DNA of 64,000 nucleotides from NCBI RefSeq assembly GCF_019799965.1, contig NZ_JABGCJ010000005.1:124001-188000 (forward strand), given 5' to 3'. Below are positions 48,239 through 56,206 of the stretch, in pieces. The notes under the pieces are model-generated. The model did not search any database, was not told the DNA's origin, and saw only the letters and a list, made by a program, of their open reading frames with translations. The stretch comes from Modestobacter italicus. Its GTDB lineage: Bacteria; Actinomycetota; Actinomycetes; Mycobacteriales; Geodermatophilaceae. Position 1 is the first letter of the stretch; every line of letters begins with the position of its first letter. The translations under genes were made by a program, and so were the position numbers.

Positions 48239-48248
48239 CAATATATTG
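48239..48248. promoter_or_regulatory. Perfect palindrome CAATATATTG upstream of the LuxR-type gene
   Basis: Ten-base perfect palindrome 71 bp before the regulator start. It is a near copy of the GntR-gene element at 44497 and the most AT-rich point of the neighbourhood. Confidence 0.45.
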
Positions 48249-48416
48249 GGGGTCGGGCGCTGGAGTAAAGGCTCGATGCGACCTCTCCGTCTCCGAGACC
48301 ACGAGGTCCTCGCGGCCCCACTGCCCCGTCCGGAGGAGCGCACGACCGCGCCGAGCGCCGCACGCCGTCCCAGCCTCTCCATGCGGCCGAGTGCCGGGCG
48401 CTCCCCAGCGCGTGGG

Positions 48417-48605
48417 TCACTGCCCGGCGTCGTCCTGCCCGAGCGCGTCGCGCCGTCGGGCGGCCCTGATCCGCGCGGCCGAGACGAGGCGGTCGTCGGA
48501 GCCGCGGAACTGCCGTCGTTCCGCAGCCAGCTGGCGGACGGCGATCAGCGAGGCCGGTTCACTGCTCGGCGACGTCGTGGCGGGGTGGTACTCGGGCGGG
48601 GTCAT
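48417..48605 (-). CDS. Hypothetical 62-aa basic protein
   Basis: An ATG at 48605 opens a 62-codon frame (MTPPEYHPATTSPSSEPAS, then RQLAAERRQFRGSDD and RIRAARRRDALGQ). About 92 percent of third positions are G/C, as in real genes here. The C-terminal half is probably helical and basic. No family was recognised and no strong ribosome site is visible. It reads toward the LuxR-type gene 248 bp away. Confidence 0.4.
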   Translation of the reverse strand: MTPPEYHPATTSPSSEPASLIAVRQLAAERRQFRGSDDRLVSAARIRAARRRDALGQDDAGQ

Positions 48606-48956
48606 GTCGCGGATGCTCGGCGGGCGGACGGGCACGCACATCCGTCAGATGACCGGTCGCCGACGCCTCCCCCGAGCACGACGGCGCCCTGCCGACGACC
48701 GGTTCCGGTGGCCCGGCGGGCGTCGGCGGCAGGGCCTCCCCTCCCGGTCAGTGCGAGGTCCCCTCGTGACCAGGAACGACACCGGGCTCGGTCACATGAC
48801 GGATGCGGTGCTGCCCGCCGTCGTCGAGCGTCCTACCCCGCACCCCGTCGCCGGAGTCAGCCCGGTGCACGGTCCGTGCGATGGCCCCCCAGGTCGACGG
48901 CGACCGGATGAGGATCAGACGCGACTTCGCCACCGAAGCCACCGAGGAGCAGCAAC
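48606..48956. other. Upstream region of the Old Yellow Enzyme gene
   Basis: 351 bp without a supported gene. The right end holds the enzyme's GAGGAG ribosome site (48942-48950 region). No clear operator or hairpin was identified. Confidence 0.4.
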
Positions 48957-50054
48957 ATGTCCACCCTGCACGACCCACTGTCCCTGCCGGCCTTCACGGC
49001 CCCCAACCGGGTCTTCATGGCACCGATGACCCGGATGCGTGCCGACCAGCCCGGCGACACCGCCACGGAGCTCATGGCCGAGTACTACGCCCAGCGCGCA
49101 GGCGCGGGGCTCATCGTCACCGAGGGCACCCAGATCAGCCCTGAGGGGAAGGGCTACTTCGCCACGCCGGGGATCTACTCCGCCGAGCAGGTCGTCGCCT
49201 GGCACCGCGTCACCGACGCCGTGCACGGCGCGGGCGGCAAGATCGCTGCCCAGCTGTGGCACGTCGGGCGGGTCACCCACCCCGACCTGCAGAACGGCGG
49301 CCCAGGGGTCTCGGCCAGCGCGCTGCCGTTCGACGGCTCCACGACCATCGCCGACATCGACGGCAACCTCGTCAGTGCCCCCTGCCCGACGCCCCGCGAG
49401 CTCCGCACCGAGGAGCTCCCCCGCATCGTCGAGGACTACCGCCGAGCAACACGCAACGCCCGCGACGCCGCGTTCGACATGGTGGAGATCCACGGCGCCA
49501 ACGGCTACCTCCTCCAACAGTTCATGTCGTCCAGCAGCAACCTGCGAACCGACGAGTACGGCGGCTCGCTGGAGAACCGGGCCCGCTTCCCTCTGGAGGT
49601 CGTCGACGCCGTCGTCGACGCCTGGGACGCCGCACACGTCGGCGTGCGCATCTCACCGCTCATCAAGTTCGGCGGCCTCGACGACGCCGACGGGCTCGAG
49701 ATGGGCCTCTACATCGCAGAACGGCTCAACGAGCGCAACATCGGCTACCTCCACCTGAGCGAACCCGACTGGGCCGAGGGACCCGTCCTCGACGACGACT
49801 TCCGCGTCAAGCTCCGCGAGGCCTTCAGCGGCGTCATCATCGCCGCCGGCGGCTACGACGCCGCCAAGGCCGAGCGGGTGCTCGGGAGCGGCTGGGCCGA
49901 CGCCATCGCGTTCGGCAAGTCCTTCATCGCCAATCCCGACCTGCCCACCCGGCTCGCCATCGGCGCCGGCCTCAACCCGCTGCGACCCGAGCTGATCTAC
50001 GGCGGCGGCCGCGCCGGCTACACCGACTACCCCACCCTCGAGAGGGCTGCCTGA
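48957..50054 (+). CDS. Old Yellow Enzyme-family alkene reductase
   Basis: The 365-aa FMN enzyme has a TIM barrel with [18 protein letters not shown] near the start, [17 protein letters not shown], the substrate-binding [32 protein letters not shown] and [14 protein letters not shown]. The His/Asn pair in EIHGANGYL is the classical OYE type. It reduces activated C=C bonds or nitro groups with NAD(P)H. ATG 48957 with GAGGAG upstream. A strong hairpin follows 35 bp after the stop. Confidence 0.95.
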   Translation: MSTLHDPLSLPAFTAPNRVFMAPMTRMRADQPGDTATELMAEYYAQRAGAGLIVTEGTQISPEGKGYFATPGIYSAEQVVAWHRVTDAVHGAGGKIAAQLWHVGRVTHPDLQNGGPGVSASALPFDGSTTIADIDGNLVSAPCPTPRELRTEELPRIVEDYRRATRNARDAAFDMVEIHGANGYLLQQFMSSSSNLRTDEYGGSLENRARFPLEVVDAVVDAWDAAHVGVRISPLIKFGGLDDADGLEMGLYIAERLNERNIGYLHLSEPDWAEGPVLDDDFRVKLREAFSGVIIAAGGYDAAKAERVLGSGWADAIAFGKSFIANPDLPTRLAIGAGLNPLRPELIYGGGRAGYTDYPTLERAA

Positions 50055-50089
50055 CCGTGCTCCGCCACGGGCTCGCCCCACCGTGGGTG

Positions 50090-50126
50090 GCTGAACGCGT
50101 CCCGGAGGCCCCGGGACGCGTTCAGC
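50090..50126 (+). terminator. Terminator hairpin after the Old Yellow Enzyme gene
   Basis: Perfect 16-bp arms (50090-50105 and 50111-50126) with loop AGGCC, 35 bp after the stop codon. The rest of the gap to the SnoaL-like gene (to 50324) holds nothing recognisable. Confidence 0.75.
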
Positions 50127-50324
50127 GGACAGTCCGATTGGGTGCGCCGAGGGGCAGGTGGCCGGTGGCATCGAGCTCCGTCCGTCGGAGTCCGGTGCCT
50201 GCCCCGCGGCTCGGAGCCGAGGATCTGGACCCATGGCTCAGATCGACGAACTCCGGGATCACCGCCGAGCGGGTCCGCTTCCGGCACGCACCACCGCGGG
50301 CGCGGCGCGTGCCGGGCGCGGACG

Positions 50325-50678
50325 TCACGGCGCGATGACGAGCTCGGCGATGGAGTCGCCGTCCATCACGAAGCGGTAGTGCAGGTCCACGACGCCACCG
50401 GGGAAGTCGCCCTCCAGGTGCTTGGTGGCGACCCACTGCGCGTCGCCGGTGCGCTGGGCACCGATGAGCGTGCTGGTGTACGTGAACTCGGCGCCTGCCT
50501 TGGCCAGGAACCGGCGGACCTCCTCGGTCCCCCGGTAGGTGGTGCCGTCGTCGACGACCACGGCGGTGGGCGTGAAGGCCCGCAGCGCGGTCCCCGTGTC
50601 GAGGGCGTCGTGCGCGGCGAGGTAGCCGCGGATCGTGGCCGGGAGCTGATCGGGCTGGATGGTGGTCGATTCGGTCAT
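50325..50678 (-). CDS. SnoaL/NTF2-like protein
   Basis: The 117-aa cone-shaped alpha+beta fold has ATIRGYLAAHDALDTGTAL, RAFTPTAVVVDDGTTYRGTE and a final strand pair VVDLHYRFVMDGDSIAELVI. This is the pattern of SnoaL-like/nuclear transport factor 2 domains. It may be an enzyme (isomerase, cyclase) or a binding protein; no catalytic residues can be assigned. ATG 50678, isolated between the OYE gene and the HATPase. Confidence 0.85.
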   Translation of the reverse strand: MTESTTIQPDQLPATIRGYLAAHDALDTGTALRAFTPTAVVVDDGTTYRGTEEVRRFLAKAGAEFTYTSTLIGAQRTGDAQWVATKHLEGDFPGGVVDLHYRFVMDGDSIAELVIAP

Positions 50679-50838
50679 GCACCGACCGTGCGGCCTCCCG
50701 GAGCGGGAGGGTCAAGCACGGGTCTCTCCCGCGGGGAGAGACTGCGTCCCCGCGATCGGTCCGCAGGGCCCGGCGGGAGCGGTCCGCGTTCGCGTCCCGG
50801 TCCCCCGCCGGCGCGGTGACCAGTCGCCGCCGGCGAGG

Positions 50839-51357
50839 TCAGGAGGGCGGTCGCCGGTGCTTGGCGAGCAGCGCCCACACGCGTTTGCGGTCGTGGTCGA
50901 TCTCGACACCGTGGGCGGAGGTCAGGTCGGCGATGACGTAGAGCCCGTACCCGCCCTGGCCCGCCGGGCGGTCCACCGCGGGTGTGGGCAGCACGTCGCG
51001 AGCCGAGTCGGTGGCGACGACGACCCAGTGGTCGCCGGCCTCTCTCAGGTCGAGGCTGGCCGGCTGGGCGCCGTGACGCAGTGCGTTGGACGCCAGCTCG
51101 TCGATGACCAGGATCGACCTCTCGACGACCTCGTCGACCTCGTCCTCGGCCACGACGCCGTCGGCCTGCAGCGAGGTGGTGAGGAAGGCCCGGACGTGGC
51201 GCCGGACGGCCCCCAGCTGCCGCAGCGACGTCAGCTGCACGACCTCGGCGGGTGGGATGCCCGGAACGGGGACGACCTGCCGCCAGGAGGCCCGGACGGC
51301 GTCCAGCGCGGCGGAGGCCTGCCCGTCGGGGCGGCCGCCCGAGTGGTCGCTGGTCAT
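50839..51357 (-). CDS. Anti-sigma-factor-type HATPase (RsbW-like)
   Basis: The 172-aa GHKL ATPase has LTSLRQLGAVRRHVRAFLTT, the N box VIDELASNALRHGA and the G box GQGGYGLYVIADLT. The early DNA and helical pattern matches actinobacterial RsbW/BldG-partner kinases. It could phosphorylate a STAS-domain antagonist or bind a sigma factor. The ATG overlaps the upstream phosphatase stop (ATGA), so kinase and phosphatase are made together. No STAS or sigma gene is nearby. Confidence 0.88.
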   Translation of the reverse strand: MTSDHSGGRPDGQASAALDAVRASWRQVVPVPGIPPAEVVQLTSLRQLGAVRRHVRAFLTTSLQADGVVAEDEVDEVVERSILVIDELASNALRHGAQPASLDLREAGDHWVVVATDSARDVLPTPAVDRPAGQGGYGLYVIADLTSAHGVEIDHDRKRVWALLAKHRRPPS

Positions 51358-53450
51358 GATGGGACCACCTCGTCGCAGGAGATCGGTCGGGGACGGACCG
51401 CCACCATGGCGACGTCGTCCTCCGGAGCGCGCGGGACCATCGCCCCGAGGACGGCGTCGCAGAGCGCGTCGAGGTCCTCGGCTGCGTGCGCCTCGACCGC
51501 GGACAGCAGCCGCTGCAGGCCCTGGTCGAGGTCCTGGTCTCGGCGCTCGACCAGCCCGTCGGTGTAGAAGAGCAGCGTCGCCCCGGCAGCCAGCGTCGTC
51601 TCCTCGGTGGTCCGCCGGGCCATCTCGTCGACGCCCAGCAGGAGGTCGGCCCGGCCGCTGCCGGGCCCGAGCAGTCGGGCGCGGCCGGACGTGTCGAGCA
51701 GCACCGGCGGCGGGTGGCCCGCGTTCGACCACCGCATCCGGACGCCGTCCCTGGTGGGGGGCGAGAGCTGGGCCAGGACCGCGGTGGCCATCGTGGTCAG
51801 CTCCAGCCCGACGATCGCCTCGTCCAGGGAGGACAGCAGTTGGCTCGGCGGGTCCCCGGAGGTGAAGCAGATGCCCCGGACCAGCCCGCGGATCTGGCCC
51901 ATCGCGGCCGCGGCGCGGGTGTCGTGCCCGACGACGTCACCGATCACGAGCACGAGGTCGCCGCTGCGCTGCCGGAACGCGTCGTACCAGTCCCCCCCGA
52001 CCTGTGCCTGCTGGGCCGCGGCGACGTAGCGGACGGCGATGTCGGTGAACGAGACCACCGGTGGGGCCGTGAGCAGGCTCTGCTGCAGCTCCGTGGCCAG
52101 GTGACGCTGCCCGGAGTAGAGGCGCGCGTTGTCCAGCGCGATGCCCGCCCGCCGGCCGATCTCGACGGCGAGCCCCAGGTCGCTGTCGGTGAAGCGGGTC
52201 CTGTCCGGCCCCCTGGCCAGGAGCAGGGAGCCCAGGACACCGGCCCGGCCGGGGACGGGGACGGCGATCACGCTGCTCAGCCCCAGCTGCTGCACGAGTG
52301 AGCGCAGACCGGCGTCGGGGACCTCGGCGACGAGCCCCTGGGCGTCCACCTCCCGGAGGTACACCTCCTGGCCGCTGGCTGCCCGACGACTGGGCTCGGT
52401 GATCACCCCGCTCCGGGACTTCAGGCGCTCGATCCTGCTCGCCACCGCGGCGCGGGCCGGGTCGCGGTGCCGGACCAGGACCCCGGCCGGCTGGTCCCGC
52501 TCGTCCCAGAGCTGGATGCTGACCCAGTCGGCGAGCGCCGGCACCAGGGTGCCGGCCAGCCGGGACTGTGACTCGGCGAGGTCCAGGGACACCATCAGCG
52601 AGTCGGACACCCGCCCCAGCAGCTCGACCTGGGCCGCCAGCCGGTCGCGTTCCCGTTCGACCCGCCGTTGGTCGGTCACGTCCACGACGAGCAGCAGCAC
52701 GACCGGGCGGCCCAGGTCGGTCTGGCTGGTCACCGCGCTGACCTCCACGTCGACCCGGTCGGCGACCCGCAGCCGCAGCGGCGGGTGGACGTCGACCGGG
52801 GGCCCGCCCGCGCCGCCCGGCGGGGTCGTCTTGTCGACCATCGCGAGTGCGCCGGGGACGACGTCGTCCACCGACTGCCCGGTGCTCCCCGGCTGCAGGT
52901 CGAACAGGACCTCGGCCCGGCGGTTCCACCCCAGCAGCCCACCGCCGTCATCGGCGACGAGCACCGCCAGCGGCGCGTGCTCCAGCAGCGCCCCCACGGC
53001 GGTGACCGGCGACGGTGCGGTCGTCTCGGCCCGGTTCGCGCCGTGCACGACCGCGTCGAGCACGGCGCTGTGCCGACGCCGCCCGATGCTGGACGAGCGC
53101 AGCAGCTGGAGCCGGAACGGCAGGTCACTGTCGTCCGCCCCGGCGATCACCAGGTCCAGCGGGACACCCGGCGCGTAGGACGCCCGCCGCCGGACGGCGT
53201 CGGGATCGGGGTGGATGACGGCGATGCTCGCCCCGGGCCACTGCCGGTGGGCGCGCTGCACCACCGACACCGCGGAGGTGGCCCGGGTCCCGATCACCAC
53301 TAGGTCGACCGGGGCGCCGGCCGTGGTCCGTTGACCGGCCAGCTCCGAGGAGGAGATCCGCTCCGCACCTGCCAGGCCCTGCAGGTGCCGGTCGTCGGTC
53401 ACCGCGCCGTCCACGACGACGACGCGGCCCTGGTCACCGTGGCCGCTCAA
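51354..53450 (-). CDS. Multidomain SpoIIE phosphatase with sensor domains
   Basis: About 698 aa. An N-terminal Rossmann/receiver-like domain (about 10-130) includes PVDLVVIGTRATSAVSVVQR and PLDLVIAGADDSD. A PAS-like domain follows (LEHAPLAVLVADDGGGLLGW), then GAF (LADWVSIQLWDERDQ, VIAVPVPGRAGVLGSLLLAR). The PP2C/SpoIIE catalytic domain carries QVGGDWYDAFRQRS, LVIGDVVGHDTRAAAAM, SNAGHPPPVLL and FYTDGLVERR. The start is unclear. A TTG at 53450 overlaps the acyl-CoA dehydrogenase stop and gives LSGHGDQGRVVVVDGAV; the frame beyond has no similarity. It dephosphorylates an unseen partner in response to redox or ligand cues. Confidence 0.85.
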   Translation of the reverse strand: MSGHGDQGRVVVVDGAVTDDRHLQGLAGAERISSSELAGQRTTAGAPVDLVVIGTRATSAVSVVQRAHRQWPGASIAVIHPDPDAVRRRASYAPGVPLDLVIAGADDSDLPFRLQLLRSSSIGRRRHSAVLDAVVHGANRAETTAPSPVTAVGALLEHAPLAVLVADDGGGLLGWNRRAEVLFDLQPGSTGQSVDDVVPGALAMVDKTTPPGGAGGPPVDVHPPLRLRVADRVDVEVSAVTSQTDLGRPVVLLLVVDVTDQRRVERERDRLAAQVELLGRVSDSLMVSLDLAESQSRLAGTLVPALADWVSIQLWDERDQPAGVLVRHRDPARAAVASRIERLKSRSGVITEPSRRAASGQEVYLREVDAQGLVAEVPDAGLRSLVQQLGLSSVIAVPVPGRAGVLGSLLLARGPDRTRFTDSDLGLAVEIGRRAGIALDNARLYSGQRHLATELQQSLLTAPPVVSFTDIAVRYVAAAQQAQVGGDWYDAFRQRSGDLVLVIGDVVGHDTRAAAAMGQIRGLVRGICFTSGDPPSQLLSSLDEAIVGLELTTMATAVLAQLSPPTRDGVRMRWSNAGHPPPVLLDTSGRARLLGPGSGRADLLLGVDEMARRTTEETTLAAGATLLFYTDGLVERRDQDLDQGLQRLLSAVEAHAAEDLDALCDAVLGAMVPRAPEDDVAMVAVRPRPISCDEVVPS

Positions 53451-54610
53451 TCGCCCAGCAGCGGCAGGCCCAGCGCCGCCCGCCCCGTCCAGGTCCGCAG
53501 GATGTCCGTGGTGGGGCTCATCACGTCGGCGGCCCGGGCATCGCGCAGGTGCCGTTCCAGGGGCGAGCGGTCCCGGTAGCCGATGCCGCCGACCAGCGTC
53601 ATCGCCTCGTTGGTGACCTCCACGGCACACCGGGCCACCTCCGCCTTGGCCGCGGTGAGGCCGGGCAGGGCCTTCGGCCCACCTACGTCGCCCTCCTCGG
53701 CGGCCCAGTGGACGAGCCGTCGGGTCCGCTCGACCTGCGCCCACAGCTCCCCCAGACGGTGCTGGAGGATCGGCTCGGTCGCCAGCCGGCGGCCGGTGTG
53801 CGCGTGTGCCCGCCGTCCCAGGTGCGCCGTCGCCTCGTCCAGCGAGGCCTGCGCGACCCCCAGGTAGGCGCCGGCCATCGCCATCAGGAAGTAGGGCGCG
53901 ACGACCTCGAACACGTACCAGATCTGGTCGCCCTCGGCCCCGAGCAGGTGGTCCGGGTCGACCCGGACGCCGTCCAGGCGTGCCCGCATCGACGAGTTGC
54001 CGCGCATGCCGATGCCCTGCCAGGAGTCGTGCCACGTCAGCCCCTCGGCGTCGCCGGGGACGAGGACGCAGGAGAACTCCCCCACGGGTGCGTCGGGGTC
54101 GGCGGCCACGGTGCTGACGACGTAGGAGTCGGCGTGCGAGCCGTTGGTGACGAAGGACTTCTCCCCGTCGATCCGCATCCCGGCGCCGGTCTGCGTCATG
54201 CGGGACTGCGGCAGCCAGAAGGCCGCGCCGGTGCCCGGTTCGGACAGCGCCAGCGTCGTGAGGTGCTCTCCGGCCACGATGGCGTCCAGGAACTGGGTGC
54301 GCTGCCGGTCGGTCGGTTTCGCAGCGATGACCGCGGTGCCCACGCTGTGCATGCCGAAGCACAGGGCGGTGGAGGCGCAGACCCGGCCCAGCGCCTCGCC
54401 CACCGCCGCGACGCCGCTCAGGCCGAGCCCCGCACCGCCCATGGGGCGCGGGGCGGCCAGGCCGCCGAGCCCGGCTGCCTGGAGGGCGCGCAGCGGCTCG
54501 ACCGGCCAGACACCGGAGTCCGTGCGGTCGACCAGTGGTCGGGCGACGTCCTCGGCCACCGCCGTCGCACGCGACACGGCCTCCGCGACACTCACCGGGG
54601 GCGCAGTCAC
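53447..54610 (-). CDS. Acyl-CoA dehydrogenase-family flavoprotein
   Basis: The 387-aa protein has helical N-domain GLGGLAAPRPMGGAGLGLSG, the FAD/substrate motif TTLALSEPGTGAAFW, beta domain DGEKSFVTNGSHADSYVVST and the C-terminal MTLVGGIGYRDRSPLERHLR. Catalytic Glu is not obvious, as in acyl-CoA dehydrogenase-like monooxygenases (DszC/isobutylamine type), so an FMN-dependent monooxygenase role is possible. GTG 54610. It overlaps the phosphatase gene downstream, an unusual pairing for a signalling gene. Confidence 0.88.
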   Translation of the reverse strand: MTAPPVSVAEAVSRATAVAEDVARPLVDRTDSGVWPVEPLRALQAAGLGGLAAPRPMGGAGLGLSGVAAVGEALGRVCASTALCFGMHSVGTAVIAAKPTDRQRTQFLDAIVAGEHLTTLALSEPGTGAAFWLPQSRMTQTGAGMRIDGEKSFVTNGSHADSYVVSTVAADPDAPVGEFSCVLVPGDAEGLTWHDSWQGIGMRGNSSMRARLDGVRVDPDHLLGAEGDQIWYVFEVVAPYFLMAMAGAYLGVAQASLDEATAHLGRRAHAHTGRRLATEPILQHRLGELWAQVERTRRLVHWAAEEGDVGGPKALPGLTAAKAEVARCAVEVTNEAMTLVGGIGYRDRSPLERHLRDARAADVMSPTTDILRTWTGRAALGLPLLGD

Positions 54611-54713
54611 AAGGGGCGACCCTAGGCGATCACCGGCAGGACTGCGGCGCGCCGGCCCGCCTGTCGTCGATCGCCCGGCGCTCAGGACAGCGTGCCGACG
54701 CCGATCGTGCCGG

Positions 54714-55445
54714 TCACCCGTGCATCCGTGGGTCGTGCGTGGGGTCGGCGTACGGCTGTGGACAGCCCTGGTCGACCGCGGCGGGGCGGAGCTCGAAGTG
54801 CCAGGGCTCGTTGCCGTAGACCCGGCACAGCCCGTGCTCGGCGCCGTGCTCGGCCAGCCACTGGGCGGCGGCGGGCGGGCCGACGTCCACCGCCTCCCCC
54901 GACACGTGCGCCGACGTCTCCGCGGTGGCGACCCAGCGGGCGGCCTCCTCCTCCGACCCGTGTTCACCGACCGCCTCGCGGAGCAGCTGCTCCTGGTACG
55001 CCGGGGACCGCCAGCCGCTGTTGACCTCGAGCTGGACGCCGTCGGCCGCGGCGTCGGCCGCCGCCTGGCGCAGCGCGGCGAGGAGCTCCGGGTCCAGCCG
55101 GGCCACGCCCGCGAGCTCGTCGTCGTCGATGGTCGCCCCCGTGGGGAGGACGCCGTCCGCCGGGCCGACGGCGTCCGGCGGGCCGACGGCGTCCGGCGGG
55201 CCGACGGCGTCCGGCGGGCCGACGGCGTCACGGCCCGGGCGGGCGAGGGCGCCGGGGTGCGCATCGACCACCGCGGGCTCGGGGGCTGCCGATCCCGCCG
55301 CCGGCGGTTCCGAGTGCACGGGCCTGGTCGACGGCGCCAGGTGGACCATCGCGACGACCGCGCCCGCGACCGCCACGAGCAGAGCGGCGGTGGAGACGCG
55401 GCCGCCGCGATGGGGCGTCGTCCGTGCTGGTGCGTTCCGGGTCAT
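54714..55445 (-). CDS. VanY-type D-alanyl-D-alanine carboxypeptidase with repeat linker
   Basis: This 243-aa membrane-anchored metallopeptidase has a TM helix (about 18-37), a linker containing four DAVGPP/DAVGPA hexapeptides, then the peptidase domain. It carries EVNSGWRSPAYQEQLL, zinc motif ETSAHVSGEAVDVG and GNEPWHFELRP. Such enzymes remove terminal D-Ala from cell-wall pentapeptides; VanY contributes to glycopeptide resistance. ATG 55445. It diverges from a response regulator and kinase pair 86 bp away, which may sense the envelope. Confidence 0.9.
   Translation of the reverse strand: MTRNAPARTTPHRGGRVSTAALLVAVAGAVVAMVHLAPSTRPVHSEPPAAGSAAPEPAVVDAHPGALARPGRDAVGPPDAVGPPDAVGPPDAVGPADGVLPTGATIDDDELAGVARLDPELLAALRQAAADAAADGVQLEVNSGWRSPAYQEQLLREAVGEHGSEEEAARWVATAETSAHVSGEAVDVGPPAAAQWLAEHGAEHGLCRVYGNEPWHFELRPAAVDQGCPQPYADPTHDPRMHG
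55152..55229. repeat. 18-bp tandem repeat inside the vanY-like gene
   Basis: Three identical 18-bp units (55170-55223), one degenerate unit before them and a partial unit after encode repeated DAVGPP. In-frame unit gain or loss would lengthen or shorten the linker that carries the peptidase away from the membrane. It is not a CRISPR. Confidence 0.85.
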
Positions 55446-55531
55446 GCCCGGAGTCAAGGCAGCGTGGTGTTGCCGACGCGTCAGCGTTTCTGCATACCCC
55501 GGCGATACGTGCCCGCTCCTAGCATCGGCGC

Positions 55532-56206
55532 GTGCGTGTGCTGATCGTGGAGGACGAGCCCTACCTGGCCGAGGCGATCCGCGACGGGTTGCGGCTGGCT
55601 GCCATCGCAGCCGACATCGCCGGGGACGGCGACACCGCGCTGGAACTGCTGAGCCTGAACACCTACGACATCGCCGTGCTGGACCGGGACGTTCCCGGCC
55701 CCTCCGGCGACGAGATCGCGGCGAGGATCGTCGCCTCCGGCAGCGGCACGCCGATCCTGATGCTCACCGCCGCCGACCGGCTCGACGACAAGGCGTCGGG
55801 GTTCGAGCTGGGCGCCGACGACTACCTCACCAAGCCCTTCGAGCTGCGCGAGCTCGTGCTGCGGCTCCGGGCGCTGGACCGCCGGCGGGCGCACAGCCGG
55901 CCACCGGTGCGGGAGATCGCCGGTCTGCGGCTCGACCCGTTCCGCCGCGAGGTCTACCGGGACGGCCGCTACGTCGCACTGACCCGCAAGCAGTTCGCCG
56001 TCCTGGAGGTGCTCGTGGCTGCCGACGGCGGTGTGGTCAGCGCCGAGGACCTGCTGGCCCGCGCGTGGGACGAGAACGCCGACCCGTTCACCAACGCCGT
56101 GCGCATCACCGTCTCCGCACTGCGCAAGCGGCTCGGGGAGCCGTGGGTGATCGCGACCGTGCCCGGCGTCGGCTACCGCATCGACACCGGCCCCGCGCGT
56201 GACTGA
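55532..56206 (+). CDS. OmpR-type response regulator
   Basis: The 224-aa protein has receiver acidic pocket LIVEDEPYLAEA, phospho-acceptor Asp in VLDRDVPGPSG, Thr in LMLTAADRL and Lys in YLTKPFELRELV. The C-terminal winged-helix DNA-binding domain is LRLDPFRREVYRDGR, ALTRKQFAVLEVLVAADGG, VRITVSALRKRLGEPW. The GTG start has little leader. The kinase gene overlaps by 8 bases. The adjacent vanY-like gene is a plausible target. Confidence 0.94.
   Translation: MRVLIVEDEPYLAEAIRDGLRLAAIAADIAGDGDTALELLSLNTYDIAVLDRDVPGPSGDEIAARIVASGSGTPILMLTAADRLDDKASGFELGADDYLTKPFELRELVLRLRALDRRRAHSRPPVREIAGLRLDPFRREVYRDGRYVALTRKQFAVLEVLVAADGGVVSAEDLLARAWDENADPFTNAVRITVSALRKRLGEPWVIATVPGVGYRIDTGPARD

Noticed and set aside
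48169-48420. N-terminal extension of the LuxR-type regulator
   Set aside because: The residues are low-complexity, contain no good start and cross the palindromic promoter element.
53451-54362. N-terminal extension of the SpoIIE phosphatase over the acyl-CoA dehydrogenase gene
   Set aside because: The extended residues are antisense-frame noise within a well-conserved flavoprotein gene.
55152-55229. CRISPR-like repeats
   Set aside because: Units are directly adjacent, 18 bp, in frame and without spacers; no cas genes are present.
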